NCBI GenBank assembly: GCA_004565275.1
Contig: SDOX01000021.1
Span: forward strand, 1,337,809-1,377,619
Direction of reading: 5' to 3'
Origin: Nannochloropsis salina CCMP1776
Lineage: Eukaryota; Sar; Eustigmatophyceae; Eustigmatales; Monodopsidaceae
Length of the DNA stretch: 39,811 bases
The notes beneath the pieces were generated by a model. The model did not search any database. It saw only the letters and a list, made by a program, of their open reading frames with translations, and was not told the DNA's origin. A program made the translations under genes and the position numbers. Positions 19,309-29,815 of the stretch are shown one piece after another. Within the stretch, counting starts at the first letter, position 1. The number at the start of each line of letters is the position of its first letter.

Positions 19309-21987
19309 ATGGATGTCATCATCGCTCACAAACACACCTTTCTCCTCACCCATATGCAGCCTACAGCCCCAACTATCCACTGCTACCATGCGACGATCCC
19401 ACTCTCCGGCCGCAAAGGCGGTGCCTCTGCTCTCAGCCCAAAGAGGAATACGTCTCCCTCCACGCAAAGATGGATGCGCCGAGGAGCTCCCCCATCGAGC
19501 AGCACTGGAGGACGTGCTCGTGAAGGACAATTACGAAGACCTTTTCTGCATCCATCACAGCGCACCACGCTGCCCGCGGTAAACGATGCGTCCGAATTGA
19601 TCGACCCGGATTTTGAGCTGATGATGAGTGAGCTCATGCGTCCAATACCCTCCACGGGCGGAAATGCGTCGTTGCAAGATGGAGGGAAAGAAGGAAGAGA
19701 GGGGGCAATAAGCGATGACGAAGTGCTCTCCAAGGAAGAGGCCCTTCGGCGCCTGGACCTAGACAGAAAATATGCCGACATGATGAGGCGGGAGGCGCGG
19801 GGCAGCGTGGCGGTGGGGCCCTCTGGCTCGCCTACAGCGCTTCCTTCTCCCTCCTCTTCCTCCCTGGATGGCAACATTCTCCCTTCTTCCTCCCCTCCTG
19901 CTTTCCAATGCGCCATTGCCGAGTACAACCGTCTCCTGCGGGCTTACGGGGTGCAAAATCGCCTCGCCGAGGCCCAGGCACTCCTTCGGTCCTTGATCTC
20001 GCGTCAAGCCCCTGTTTCTTCCCAAACCCTCACCGCCTACGTCTACGCGTGCTCCGCCTGCCAACCCCCGGCCCCCGATGCCGCAGAATCCGAGATGCAG
20101 GCCTGGGAGAACAACGGCCTTCCCCCTCCGGACGCCTGGACGTGGGCCACACTGGTCAGTGCCTACGTTCGCGCCGGTCGACGGGAAGAGGCTTTGGGGA
20201 CTTTCCAACGGATGAAACTCGCCGGGCACCCGGAGAATCTTGCGGCGTGCACGAGCGTATTGCAAGCCTTGGGTCAAGGGAGGGGGAGGAAAGATCGGGA
20301 GGCCATGCTGGATTTCTGGATTGATATGCGGGTGGCGGGGGTGGAGCCCGACGCCGTCGCCTACACAGTGTTGCTGCAAGCCACCTGCGTGTCTACGGGC
20401 GACCTGGAGCGCGGCCTCTCGTATTTGGACGAGATGGAGCAACTCTCGGTGCTGCCGACCTTGCATGTTTTCAACACGCTTCTTTTCACGGCGGCGCGAG
20501 CTCCCTTGTGGTTTCCAGGCTACAGTGCCTTGCTCTACGAGCTGCTAGCGCGCTTGGAATCGAGCGGATGGGCCCCCGACGCCGTGACGTACCAAGGCCT
20601 GATTCGCATCTGTGCGCAGGCCGGGAACCCGCTCTTGGCGGAGCGGTACATGGAGCGAATGCAGGAGGAAGGGTGGGGGGTAACAAGGGGAGTGTACCAT
20701 GAATACCTCCGGGCATTGGGGAGAGGGCAGTCGGCAGGAGTGAAAGGGGGGGGGATCCCAAAGGTGACAGGGATGGAGAAGGAGCCGGAGAGAGAGATAG
20801 ATGATGAGGAAATCGACCTACGGGCTCGGTCCCGGCGGCGGTTGCCCGGGCAGGGGAAACGGGTGCGACGGGCAGAGAAGATGCTAGAGGCCCTGCGGCA
20901 GGGAGGGAAGGAGGGCGGGAAGGAGGGCGGGAGAAAGGGAAGGGAGGTGCAGGGCCCCCAAAGGAAGGTAGACGCCTCGTCCCTTCTGATGAGCTACGAC
21001 GGCGGGGAAGAGGATGCCGGAGGCCGGGAAAAAGAGGAGGATGCGACAGGTAAGGAAGCTGATAAATCCATAAATCCTGGGGGCAGCCTGCTGCCCACCG
21101 AGGTGGGGACCATGCGGGGCCACGACAGCGACCACTTGGTGCTTCAGGGAGGCTTGTTGCAAAGATTCCCCTCCGAGCGGGCTCGGATCCAGTTGGAGGG
21201 GCTCTTGCCCTTTGCAGAGGGCGTGCGCGAGGTCGACTGGGTACGGTCCCGGATACCTGGAGGGGTGACCGTGAAGGACATGCAGGAAAAATACATTCAA
21301 GCCGCGGATGCCATTCTTCATGCGATGGAGCAAAGGGGTTTGACACCGACGACGGAGACGATGAATTTGTATTTAAGTGTGTACACGGAGGGGTTGCGCA
21401 TTCAACGGGCCTGGGGTGTGTGGCGGGAGCGGTTCGAGATCGGGAGGGAGGGAGGGCAGGAGGAGGGGGACGCAGGGAAGACGTCAAAAGAGGGGATGGT
21501 TGCACTGGGTACAGTTCGAGCGGATCAGTCCACGTATTATTATTTAGTTCGTATGCTGGTAAGGGCAAAACGCGTGCTCCCCGCGTTTGAGTTGGTCAAG
21601 GCCATGCTCCGGCCCGCTCCATCCTCGACTCCTCCTGATCACGCGGCTAGCCTCCCTCCCTCCCTCCCTCCCTCCCTTCCTCCCTCCCTTCCTCCACCGA
21701 ACGCGGAGACTTTGGGGGTGCTGATGGAAGCCTTAGGCAGGCGGGGGGAGGTAGAGCCAGCGTTGTATCTTTTGGAGGTGATGGTGGAGGAGTTGAAATA
21801 CACTCCGCGGGAATGGTTTTTGACCCCCTTGCGTCGCATCATGATAAGCCAGGGATTGAGCCATCCGCTGATGCCGCCGGATCCCAAAGCCTGGTTGCGT
21901 GACGGGTTGCAGATACGACGCCGGGTCGACAAGGGAGGACGGTCGGTGAGACAATTGATCAAAAGTAGCATGCGGGCGGGGCAATAG
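19309..21987 (+). CDS. Pentatricopeptide repeat (PPR) protein
   Basis: Likely organellar RNA-binding protein for processing, editing or translation of a plastid or mitochondrial transcript. Single exon, 892 residues. PPR-like helical hairpins: YNRLLRAYGVQNRLAEAQAL (about 205), TWATLVSAYVRAGRREEALG (about 276), AYTVLLQATCVSTGDLERGL (about 350), VFNTLLFTAARAP (about 388), TYQGLIRICAQAGNPLLAER (about 425) and LGVLMEALGRRGEVEPALY (about 802). Long acidic, low-complexity segments with EGGREGG or KEGGKEGG runs interrupt the array (residues 470-620). A PPSL repeat from a TCCC tract sits near 782-797. Ends SMRAGQ. The N-terminus is Ser/Arg-rich, compatible with a transit peptide, but the start is uncertain because another frame also reads plausibly over 19259-19582. 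Confidence 0.82.
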   Translation: MDVIIAHKHTFLLTHMQPTAPTIHCYHATIPLSGRKGGASALSPKRNTSPSTQRWMRRGAPPSSSTGGRAREGQLRRPFLHPSQRTTLPAVNDASELIDPDFELMMSELMRPIPSTGGNASLQDGGKEGREGAISDDEVLSKEEALRRLDLDRKYADMMRREARGSVAVGPSGSPTALPSPSSSSLDGNILPSSSPPAFQCAIAEYNRLLRAYGVQNRLAEAQALLRSLISRQAPVSSQTLTAYVYACSACQPPAPDAAESEMQAWENNGLPPPDAWTWATLVSAYVRAGRREEALGTFQRMKLAGHPENLAACTSVLQALGQGRGRKDREAMLDFWIDMRVAGVEPDAVAYTVLLQATCVSTGDLERGLSYLDEMEQLSVLPTLHVFNTLLFTAARAPLWFPGYSALLYELLARLESSGWAPDAVTYQGLIRICAQAGNPLLAERYMERMQEEGWGVTRGVYHEYLRALGRGQSAGVKGGGIPKVTGMEKEPEREIDDEEIDLRARSRRRLPGQGKRVRRAEKMLEALRQGGKEGGKEGGRKGREVQGPQRKVDASSLLMSYDGGEEDAGGREKEEDATGKEADKSINPGGSLLPTEVGTMRGHDSDHLVLQGGLLQRFPSERARIQLEGLLPFAEGVREVDWVRSRIPGGVTVKDMQEKYIQAADAILHAMEQRGLTPTTETMNLYLSVYTEGLRIQRAWGVWRERFEIGREGGQEEGDAGKTSKEGMVALGTVRADQSTYYYLVRMLVRAKRVLPAFELVKAMLRPAPSSTPPDHAASLPPSLPPSLPPSLPPPNAETLGVLMEALGRRGEVEPALYLLEVMVEELKYTPREWFLTPLRRIMISQGLSHPLMPPDPKAWLRDGLQIRRRVDKGGRSVRQLIKSSMRAGQ
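21651..21694 (+). repeat. TCCC tract coding for Pro-Pro-Ser-Leu
   Basis: Tetranucleotide TCCC repeat kept in frame inside the PPR gene. Its period of 12 nt in protein space gives repeated PPSL. Confidence 0.9.
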
Positions 21988-23531
21988 AGTGCCAGCAAGG
22001 AGAGAGGACACAAAGTCTCTCTGCTTAGTTTGGATGCACTAATGGCGGGGGTTTTCGGATCATGTGGGGTATTTTTGTAAACATTGCTTTATAGTAGACG
22101 AAAATCCACCTTTACAAAGAATTCTTGAGAGTGCAGATAAAGTTTGACAACGCAACGTAAAAGAAGAAGCAAAGCGTAGAACGATGAAATTCTTTTCGTT
22201 TCATGGCCAACTGAATCACGTTGGAAGGCTTTTGAGTGGTCGTGAAATGATGTGAAATAATGCCTTCTACAAAGAATTCAATGTTGGGTTTCAAAGCCCG
22301 AGGAGAGTAGTGGTAGGGAAACCACTACAATCGGAGAGCTTGGATTTGAAGTCATTTTGGAAAGCGCTTAAGGATATACCAGAAGGAACTATTGAATGTA
22401 TATCATGATACCAATGAAACATGCATCCTTTTTGGCGTTGTCTGGCTCTCGACATGGAGTGCTAAGGACTTCTAGCTTTTGCAATTTGCAAATTGTACTG
22501 TACCAAACATTCATCTTCTCACATCGCATTTCATTCTCAAACCAATTTCTTAGCAATGTCATATTATTCGTAAGTATTCTATGCTACCGGCAGTGTAATT
22601 GCCTTCTTACCTGCAGTGTGTTCGTAAAAAGTGGATGTCCACTTGAAGAACATTGCTTTCAACTTGATTTGCCATGCAGCCAACAAGTGCTCTCTTTCAA
22701 TTTTTAACTTTGCAAAGAGCACCTAGCTTCAACTTTTCCCAACACCTTCTCATGTGTTCCGAAGAACGAACATCTGTACCTGAAAGGACATCGCATGGTG
22801 TGCATGGCGTGTGCCACACTTGCTTGAAGCATTTCATGTGACGTCACGCAATATCAGCCCCGCCGCAGAGGGCCACAACTCCGAAGCGATGCAAGCCGGA
22901 CACAAAAACAGCCACACGGCGTAGAACAAAGTGGGGGAAGTTTCCTGTGTGGGGTAAATAACAAGTAGACATGCGTGTTCCAAGCCATATTTTTGTTGCA
23001 ATGCGTCGCTATACTCCCGCTAATTACCTCTCACATGGGCAGCTTTTTGTACTCGAAAGCATTTGCTGGGGAAAGCACGGTCATCAAGGACGCACTGCAA
23101 AGGTAAGAAGATGCTTCTATATCTTTCTTTTTGGGCTTTCGTCGTCGTACAGTTTGTCTCAAGCTGCAATTTTGTTCAATTTCAAAAGTTTTCTTTGAAC
23201 GAAAAGGTTCGAGCAGGGTTGGAACAGCGTGTGTTATTTTTTGGTCGTGGAGTCCCTCCACTTGGCCTGTTCGTCGGGCACGGACGTGGAAGCCTGAACG
23301 GCACTTATTGGGCACAATTTGAGAGATAATGCGCTTGAACTGTTTCTCACCCGAATTCACCTGAAGTGACTATTTTCTCAAGTATTTTTTGCGGTCATTA
23401 CTTTCACGGCGCGAGACCCCTTTGGCCTTCGCCCTTGTTCACTGACATCCTTCCCATGTATTTGCAATGCACACTCATGCTCAATTTATGTCGAACTCGA
23501 AATTGATCGCCTGTCTCTTATCTCACGGCAG
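21988..23531. other. Intergenic, A+T-rich, possible 5' exon of the copper transporter
   Basis: Mostly featureless. Near its end AAAG-GTAAGAAG at 23098-23109 looks like a splice donor and could end a 5' exon joined to the acceptor directly before the copper-transporter ATG. A frame from 23111 (MLLYLSFWAFVVVQFVSSC) resembles a signal peptide (see findings). Confidence 0.4.
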
Positions 23532-24566
23532 ATGGATATGGATATGCCCGGCATGGATATGGACATGCCCGGGATGGACATGGGGGGAATGGGGGATAGC
23601 GGGGGCTTTTGCCAGGGGGAGGGAAGCGTTATGAATAACGGCTTTGTCTTCATGCCGCAGGTGAGACGCGAACGAAAGAGGATGCATTTGCAATTCGTGG
23701 AGATGATGTAAACGACATAGACAGTGGAAGAGAGGGATGTGAATGGAAAGAAATGCAGGATTGAGGAGTAGCGGCCGAGAGCACAGAATAATGGATCAAT
23801 GCGAGGGGAGACAATATGAAACTATAGGATGTCTGGTCAGCCATGAAAATTTCACCTTCCTTCATCTTTCCGGTTGCGTTCACCTCCTCTGTTCCTTCTC
23901 AGGACGGGTACTGCATCCTCTATCTATTCCAAGGGGCCGTGGTGAACACGGCGGGCAAATACGCCGGGGCCCTTATCGGTACTTTTTTCTTAGCTTTTTC
24001 TGTCGAGGCCTTGCGTCACTTTCGTCTGTGGATGAGGTTGCGCCGCGCCACCGTCGTTCTCGCACACGGAGAAAAAGAAGGAGAGGTCATGACCGCGCCT
24101 CCCCTCCGGGCTCAAGTGCTGCCTATTTTCTTAGAAGCGCTTCTGTTTGGCGTGCACATGTTCGTTGCCTACCTCATTATGTTGTTGGTCATGCTGTATG
24201 AATGGGCCATTTTCATCTCCCTCCTGCTGGGCCTGGCCGCCGGGTATTTTACTTTTGAAATGTGGGAGGCCTATAGGTGAGGAGGAAGGGGGTATGGACT
24301 GTTGAATCAGTTTCATGATGATTTTTCATCCTGTATCTGGTAGTTTTGATTGTTTCCTTGTACTTTCGATTCTCATGGCACCATCGCTGCTCTTTTTCTG
24401 TAGGGTCGCGAATAAGAAGCAACTTCCAAGTGCCATTGGGGCTATTGGTGGGAGTTGTGGCTGTGTAGACGAAGTGATTCACGTGGCTGCCGAATCGACA
24501 ATTCATCCTGGACATGGAGGGCAGCGAAATGGAAATGGCACCCAGAATTCTGGGGATAAGGTTTAA
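23532..24566 (+). CDS. Ctr-family copper transporter
   Basis: High-affinity Cu(I) uptake, probably trimeric, in plasma membrane or an endomembrane. Three exons: 23532-23660, 23903-24276, 24404-24566; 221 residues. The N-terminus is a Met-rich copper-binding domain (MDMDMPGMDMDMPGMDMGGM). TM1 is about residues 61-78 and is followed by a basic cytosolic loop. TM2 carries the family MxxxM motif, M136-LLV-M140, and TM3 carries GxxxG, G153-LAA-G157, so the defining residues are present. The third exon adds a tail with SCGC and HPGHGG, possible copper ligands. If the second intron is not removed, translation ends at a TGA overlapping the donor (24278-24280), giving 168 residues. The ATG immediately follows a CAG acceptor-like site, so an upstream exon may add an N-terminal leader. 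Confidence 0.88.
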
Positions 24567-27500
24567 ATGAACATACAAGGAAAGTGAGGGAACCAAGATT
24601 GAAGGTGCAGCAGAGCTATGCGCAAAGTGAGAGCAGTCATTGCAAGTTCCTGTGCGACTTGTCAAGTGATAGACAAGAGAATGTTGGAGGATGGGCGTGA
24701 ATGGACTTTATTGTGTTTAGTCGTACGTGGTGCGTGCGAGGCCACGTTTTTGAGTAAGAAAGCAACGAGAAGCTGCTCAATTCCTGCCAAGCCAGGAACC
24801 GCGGACATTCTCAATCTAAATAAAGTGAAATTACCATAGGGTATGATGTGCTCATTTCGTTGGCATTCTATTTGTTCTTCACTGTTTTGAAATTTTAAAT
24901 GAAAAATACATCTGATGTAGGGGTCGGGGAGGTTAAAGGGGGCCCTTTGAAAATGACTAGGATGTAGACGGCCTTTTACGACATGGAACCGGTGAGAAAC
25001 AACCACATGCAAAGATCTAAGTCACAACGTCCTGTTGACTGATGTTCTAGAGCAATAGATCCTGAATTTGTCGAATCAAAAGCTCGCCTTCTGCATGGAA
25101 CGGGCGGCCGCAATTTTGCACACTCCCATCCTGCCCGTACTTCATATCGCGATCCATTGTTCTTGACTCCAGATTATTTAAGAAAGCTTTTGTGAGCTCT
25201 CATTTTCAAAATGGAAGGAGTCCGTACTGTACTGATGCACATCGAATATTGCGCCAATATAACGTTGTGTGGAAATGGTGTTGGGGCTTTCGCAACTTTT
25301 TTAGGGACTCCCTTCGGCGTCATGTCGTCTTGTCGCGCTAATGTCCTTCTTAATTGTTTCACTTTTTGGTGAAATCATATTTTACATCGTCGTCATCAAA
25401 TTGGAGGTGGGCCGCGTGCCTTCACAACAAATCTCTCGGCTATACACCTCCAGTTACTCGTTTGGCAAGTTTCATGATTTTTCATCTCAAAAGTGGACTA
25501 TTCTGATTTTTTTCCAATTCACACTCTTGCGTATATACCACAATGAAAGTTTTACTGAAAATCATCGAATATTTCTCGTACATGTATACAGCAGGGGGTA
25601 ACAAACCCACAACTTAACAGGACACCTTTTCTCACGCCCCACCGAGACGTACATATCTTTCGACGCAAAAAAGCTATGTTAACGCATGAAAATTCCTTTG
25701 ACTCGAAAAAAACGAGTCACTCTGCGCCAAAATCTATACTCTCCTCAATTATAAAAGTTAAAAAGAAGCGACATCCCACCTTCCAGCCTGGTCACCCACG
25801 GCAGTACTATTGGGACTCGAACGCGCTTAGCTTCGGAGAGCGGACGGGTTCCGGCGTATTCCACGTTGAGGTGGCCGCTTCTGAAATGGATGAGAATCCT
25901 ATGTTATATCAATTAGTCTCTACTGCATTCTGTTCCCTCACTGAAAGCAAGATGTCAAGAAGGCTAAAAGGACAATATTGCAGGCAATGATTCAATTTAA
26001 GGCCCCGGATTAAGCAGACAGAGATAGACACAACCCTTTTCCCAGGCCTTAATGTTTACGTGTTGACGCGTTTTTTTCTCGAAATACAATAAGGCGTATC
26101 TCTGAAAAGGGTAAAAAAATTAGGATGAGAAATGTAGAAATGGAAAATCGGCTGACATTTTTACCAACCTCTCATCTAGGCCAAAATGCTGAACCGGCCA
26201 GGGGAAACAAGGGGAGGGCGCTGCGTTCTGTCGAAATCAGTCACATAGCAAAGCTGCTGCGGGAAAATGTCCTCAAAGACAGGAATTGGTGCCTAATGCG
26301 TGGGTAGATTTCTGTGTCTTTAATGCCCTTTTGGCTTCACTGCTTCTTGCATGAGATTTGCGACGCATTCGTTTATCCGTCCCGAGCTACCACTCGGCAT
26401 GCTTTGCTTTCGACACGGTAAAGGTCATGAGGCTCAATCCCTAAACGACTCTATCCATCTGTCGAGTATAAAAGTCATGTTCCCGAATGGAACATGAAAA
26501 GCCAAATATCATTTGCTTCCCTCGGAATTTGTCCTCCAGGGAGACCGGGGAACAGGCCGCTTTCTGGCTTTTAAGCCTCTGTGGCGTTTACACCACGGCC
26601 TGGAAAAATGTCGAAAGATGTGCAGAACAGAATCCCGCGTACAAAGTAAGAGCGAATGCCACAGGACAGGAACAATTGCTGCCAAGATTCTTATTCCTCG
26701 TTTTCCTCCTGCATTTCCCTCTTCCTTGCCCTGGTTATACACCTTGAAAATGACCCTCCTTACATGCCACATACCGATGCTGTTTCGGCTTCACGCTCCT
26801 TCTCCATCTTTGCTTTGCATTCATTTTACAACCTACCCGGCTTCTTACCTCTTCTCCTCCTTGGCCTGATGTCCTCCCCCTTAAGCTTCCCCCTCAGCCA
26901 GTAGTCAACTTCGTCGCAGTTTTATATTCCCATTCCCCCCCGCTATTCGACGATCGTGTCGCCTGCGCGCGAGCTGTCGACCGGGTGCGTACAAGCCCCA
27001 AATTCTCCTCCTTACCTACGTCGTCCGTGACAGGTGCCTCTCCTTCACGCATAGCCTTCCTTCCCTCTCCGCTCACCGCTATAATCACAACCAACACGCT
27101 CTTCCTCCCAATTACCCTGCCTTTAAATGCATCAGTCCCTGCTTCCTCATTGTCCACCACCTCTTATCTCACAGTTTCATGGGTTTGGGCATTTTCAATG
27201 GAGACAAGCCCTGTTTAAAGGGGGACGTGCGGGATGGGGAGTTGTCCTTGGTGTGGGTGGAAGGGAGAGAGGGTGATGTCTGTTGACCATGTCGCTGGCT
27301 GGAGGAAGACGGAGAGGCTGGGATTTGAAAGGGTTCCTGCGGCTGTCCGAGGGGCGACAATGGAGGGAAAAGAGTGAGGAAAAGGTGAGTTAAAGACGAC
27401 GGGGATGGAGTCTTGAGACTCCTTTTCTTCATTTGTCAGACGGATCGTGAAGCAGCTTGTTTGTTGTTTGTGTTTTGTTTAATGTTGAGGTGGAGCACTG

Positions 27501-29815
27501 ATTTGGAAAGTACGGTCATGTCATAAGCGCCAGCACGGATCTCTTTGTTCGTTTGATCTGAACAGAGTACACAAAGAATCCGTAAAAGCCAACATTTTGA
27601 GGAAGTATGTCCATTTTTACTCCCATCCTTCCCATGACTAGTGCTTAAAGACGCCTGGCACGCGTTGCATGGTCTTCAGATTCCGAACAAGGAAACTTGG
27701 CGGAAAAGTGCATCTTCAGTCAACTTCGCGACTCCCACACGTTGTCCTCCATGTATTCCACGCACCTGCACAACTTGGCGGCTGTCCGACTGCATGGTCC
27801 AAACCGTGCCTTTACAACTGTGCAACGCAATGCGTGATGGTGTTGGGACGCGTAGAAAAAGAAATTTACAGTTGAGATTAGATCTGGAAAGCAACGGATC
27901 GGTTTCCTTTGACTTGAGTTCAGGTCAGCATGTCGTCGATGGAAAAATCCAGGCATGACGTGTGCCTCCAACCCACCAAATCCACAAGATAGTGGCCAAT
28001 TGTGGGCGACACAGACAGCCGTCCACGAAGATAATGTGTGGTACCTTGCAGGATATCAAGGTAACGAGTCCTGACATATCTATATCCGGGTAGGTGAGAG
28101 AGGGAAGTTGCGGCCTGCGGATTTCGCTTGATATTATTTTCAATTGACAAGTACCACCAGTGGATTAATAGAGAAAAGTATATGTATTTTGAATGGAAGA
28201 TTAATCTTTACTTTTAAAAGCCGATAGTTTTGTATTCGCAAGTCTTTGGTGACGAAAGTAACGTGCTACTGCCGGAGTGAGAGAAGGCTAGCGTGGATGA
28301 CGAGGGTCAAGGAGTATGTAAATGTCTGTAAAAATACATGTGACACACGCTAGCGGCAAAGCAATTGATACATGGTAAAATATGGCACAATGAGAAAACC
28401 GTCCCTGCTACTTGTTACTGGCCGAGCATTCATAGGATGCATCGCGAGTGACCCCCGTGTTCCAGTTCTGGCTTGAATTACCTTGCATTTCTTGTCGACA
28501 CTTTTTCTCATTTTACATCTTACTTTTTGATTTAGCAGTCAGTAGTTACGAATAATGCGGTGAATACTGTTTTGAATTTGGCAATAACATCACCTGTGTG
28601 AAGGCAAATTTTGTGTTTGCCGTGCCCGTCATGCTTGCTTCGCACCAAAATTTAACGACTCATGTCATGAACATAACCACCTCGCTTACAACCAGCTTTC
28701 CGTACCTTTCAGCTTATGTATATCATCTAAAATTCGCAAAGGTTGATTTACCCAAGCACGGTCATCTTTCTCCAAGTTCTCGTCCAGCTCTCTGTACTCT
28801 TCGACTTATCCGTTTTGCCTGTGGGCTACCCGAATCTGAAGGAAAATCATTATTAAAAACACTGCTATACCATGTTAGCTTTCATAATTACAACTCGAAA
28901 TACACCAAACTTGACCGTATTATGTTGTAGGAACATTTTTCATCGATGCAAGCGAATCTCGGCAAAGGGCGAATGAGCTTTTGGTCGTTTCATGTCTCCA
29001 TTCAGGCAAAAGTAAGGACCGCTTCGAGAGTTTCTTTCAGACTTTTTCTTGTTTCATTAGTTTTGTCATGGTGAATTCGACGGCCATGCATTTATGCGAA
29101 TGATCAACTCACAAGCCAGTAGTCTCGCAACGGGAGCGGTTGTGCTCTCTCTCCTTTCCGCTTAAAAGGAATTATATATTTTTCGAAAACCAGTCAAATC
29201 CTATTAAATCGCACAATTGATGGTAATGCATGCATCTCCTCTTCCTTACGACAACGCTCGTACCACTGATGGCAAGGGTATGAAATCTCCGAAGCCTGAA
29301 AATGGACTCCCGAAATTCCTTTGTCCTGTTCTCTACACGTTATCCCCGGACCAAAGCTCCACTCCGTAGTATTAGCCATGCAACCTACGTCCTTTCCTCT
29401 GAACACCATGCACTGCTTTCAAAACACCTGCAACGCGATGCTTGGTGTCTCGACTATGATATTCGGGATTTGTGATGTATTTAAGCGCAGGGAAGTCAGG
29501 CACCGCCCCACAGTAAATCCGTGGGGGTATGTCCGCGCTATCTTCCGAACAAGAAGATGGCGAGACTTTGACCTTACTCTTTCATGGAGGCGTCTTCTTT
29601 GTGGTGCAGATTCGTATGCTCTGCGGCAAAACCGTCTTTCCATCGTTGGGGTGTGCATTTCGGTCTCTTGGGCCTTTGTTGAAAGCACGCTTGTTAAAAA
29701 TCCCCTAACTTTCTGTTTCGTTTCGGGATTTCGGAAGAGAGTCGCACAGGGTATGAAAGTCGCGGTCCATGTTACGTGTGCAGCATAGCCTTCATATAAC
29801 AAGTACCTGCTCACA
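24567..29815. other. Long gene-poor region (5.2 kb)
   Basis: No open frame here shows a recognisable family or a convincing splice chain. It is noticeably richer in A+T than the flanks and almost free of GGGA tracts. Weak candidates: a Pro/Ser-rich minus-strand frame at 27169-27432 (many SP/TP sites, ends KMPKPMKL), with another minus frame at 26894-27160 directly after it, and a plus frame at 25676-25990. I would not annotate any of these without transcripts. Confidence 0.5.
27169..27432 (-). CDS. Weak candidate: Pro/Ser-rich small protein
   Basis: 87 codons from ATG to TGA, rich in Ser-Pro and Thr-Pro (KTPSPSS, SRTSPFKQGLSPLKMPK), with a Lys-rich end. The composition could be that of a CDK-phosphorylated nuclear protein, but no family is recognised. 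The frame at 26894-27160 follows on the same strand and might be another exon. Confidence 0.18.
   Translation of the reverse strand: MKKRSLKTPSPSSLTHLFLTLFPPLSPLGQPQEPFQIPASPSSSSQRHGQQTSPSLPSTHTKDNSPSRTSPFKQGLSPLKMPKPMKL

Noticed and set aside
25805-25830. Minus-strand GTTCGAGTCC resembling a tRNA T-arm
   Set aside because: Flanking bases do not form the five-base-pair T stem and no acceptor or anticodon arm could be placed.
29321-29788. 155-codon plus frame and overlapping minus frame (29419-29934)
   Set aside because: Mutually overlapping, no motif, and immediately upstream of the Zn2Cys6 gene; judged chance frames in its promoter.
24567-29815. Transposon or virus-derived sequence in the gene-poor region
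   Set aside because: No transposase, reverse transcriptase, integrase or capsid-like protein text and no clear terminal repeats were seen.
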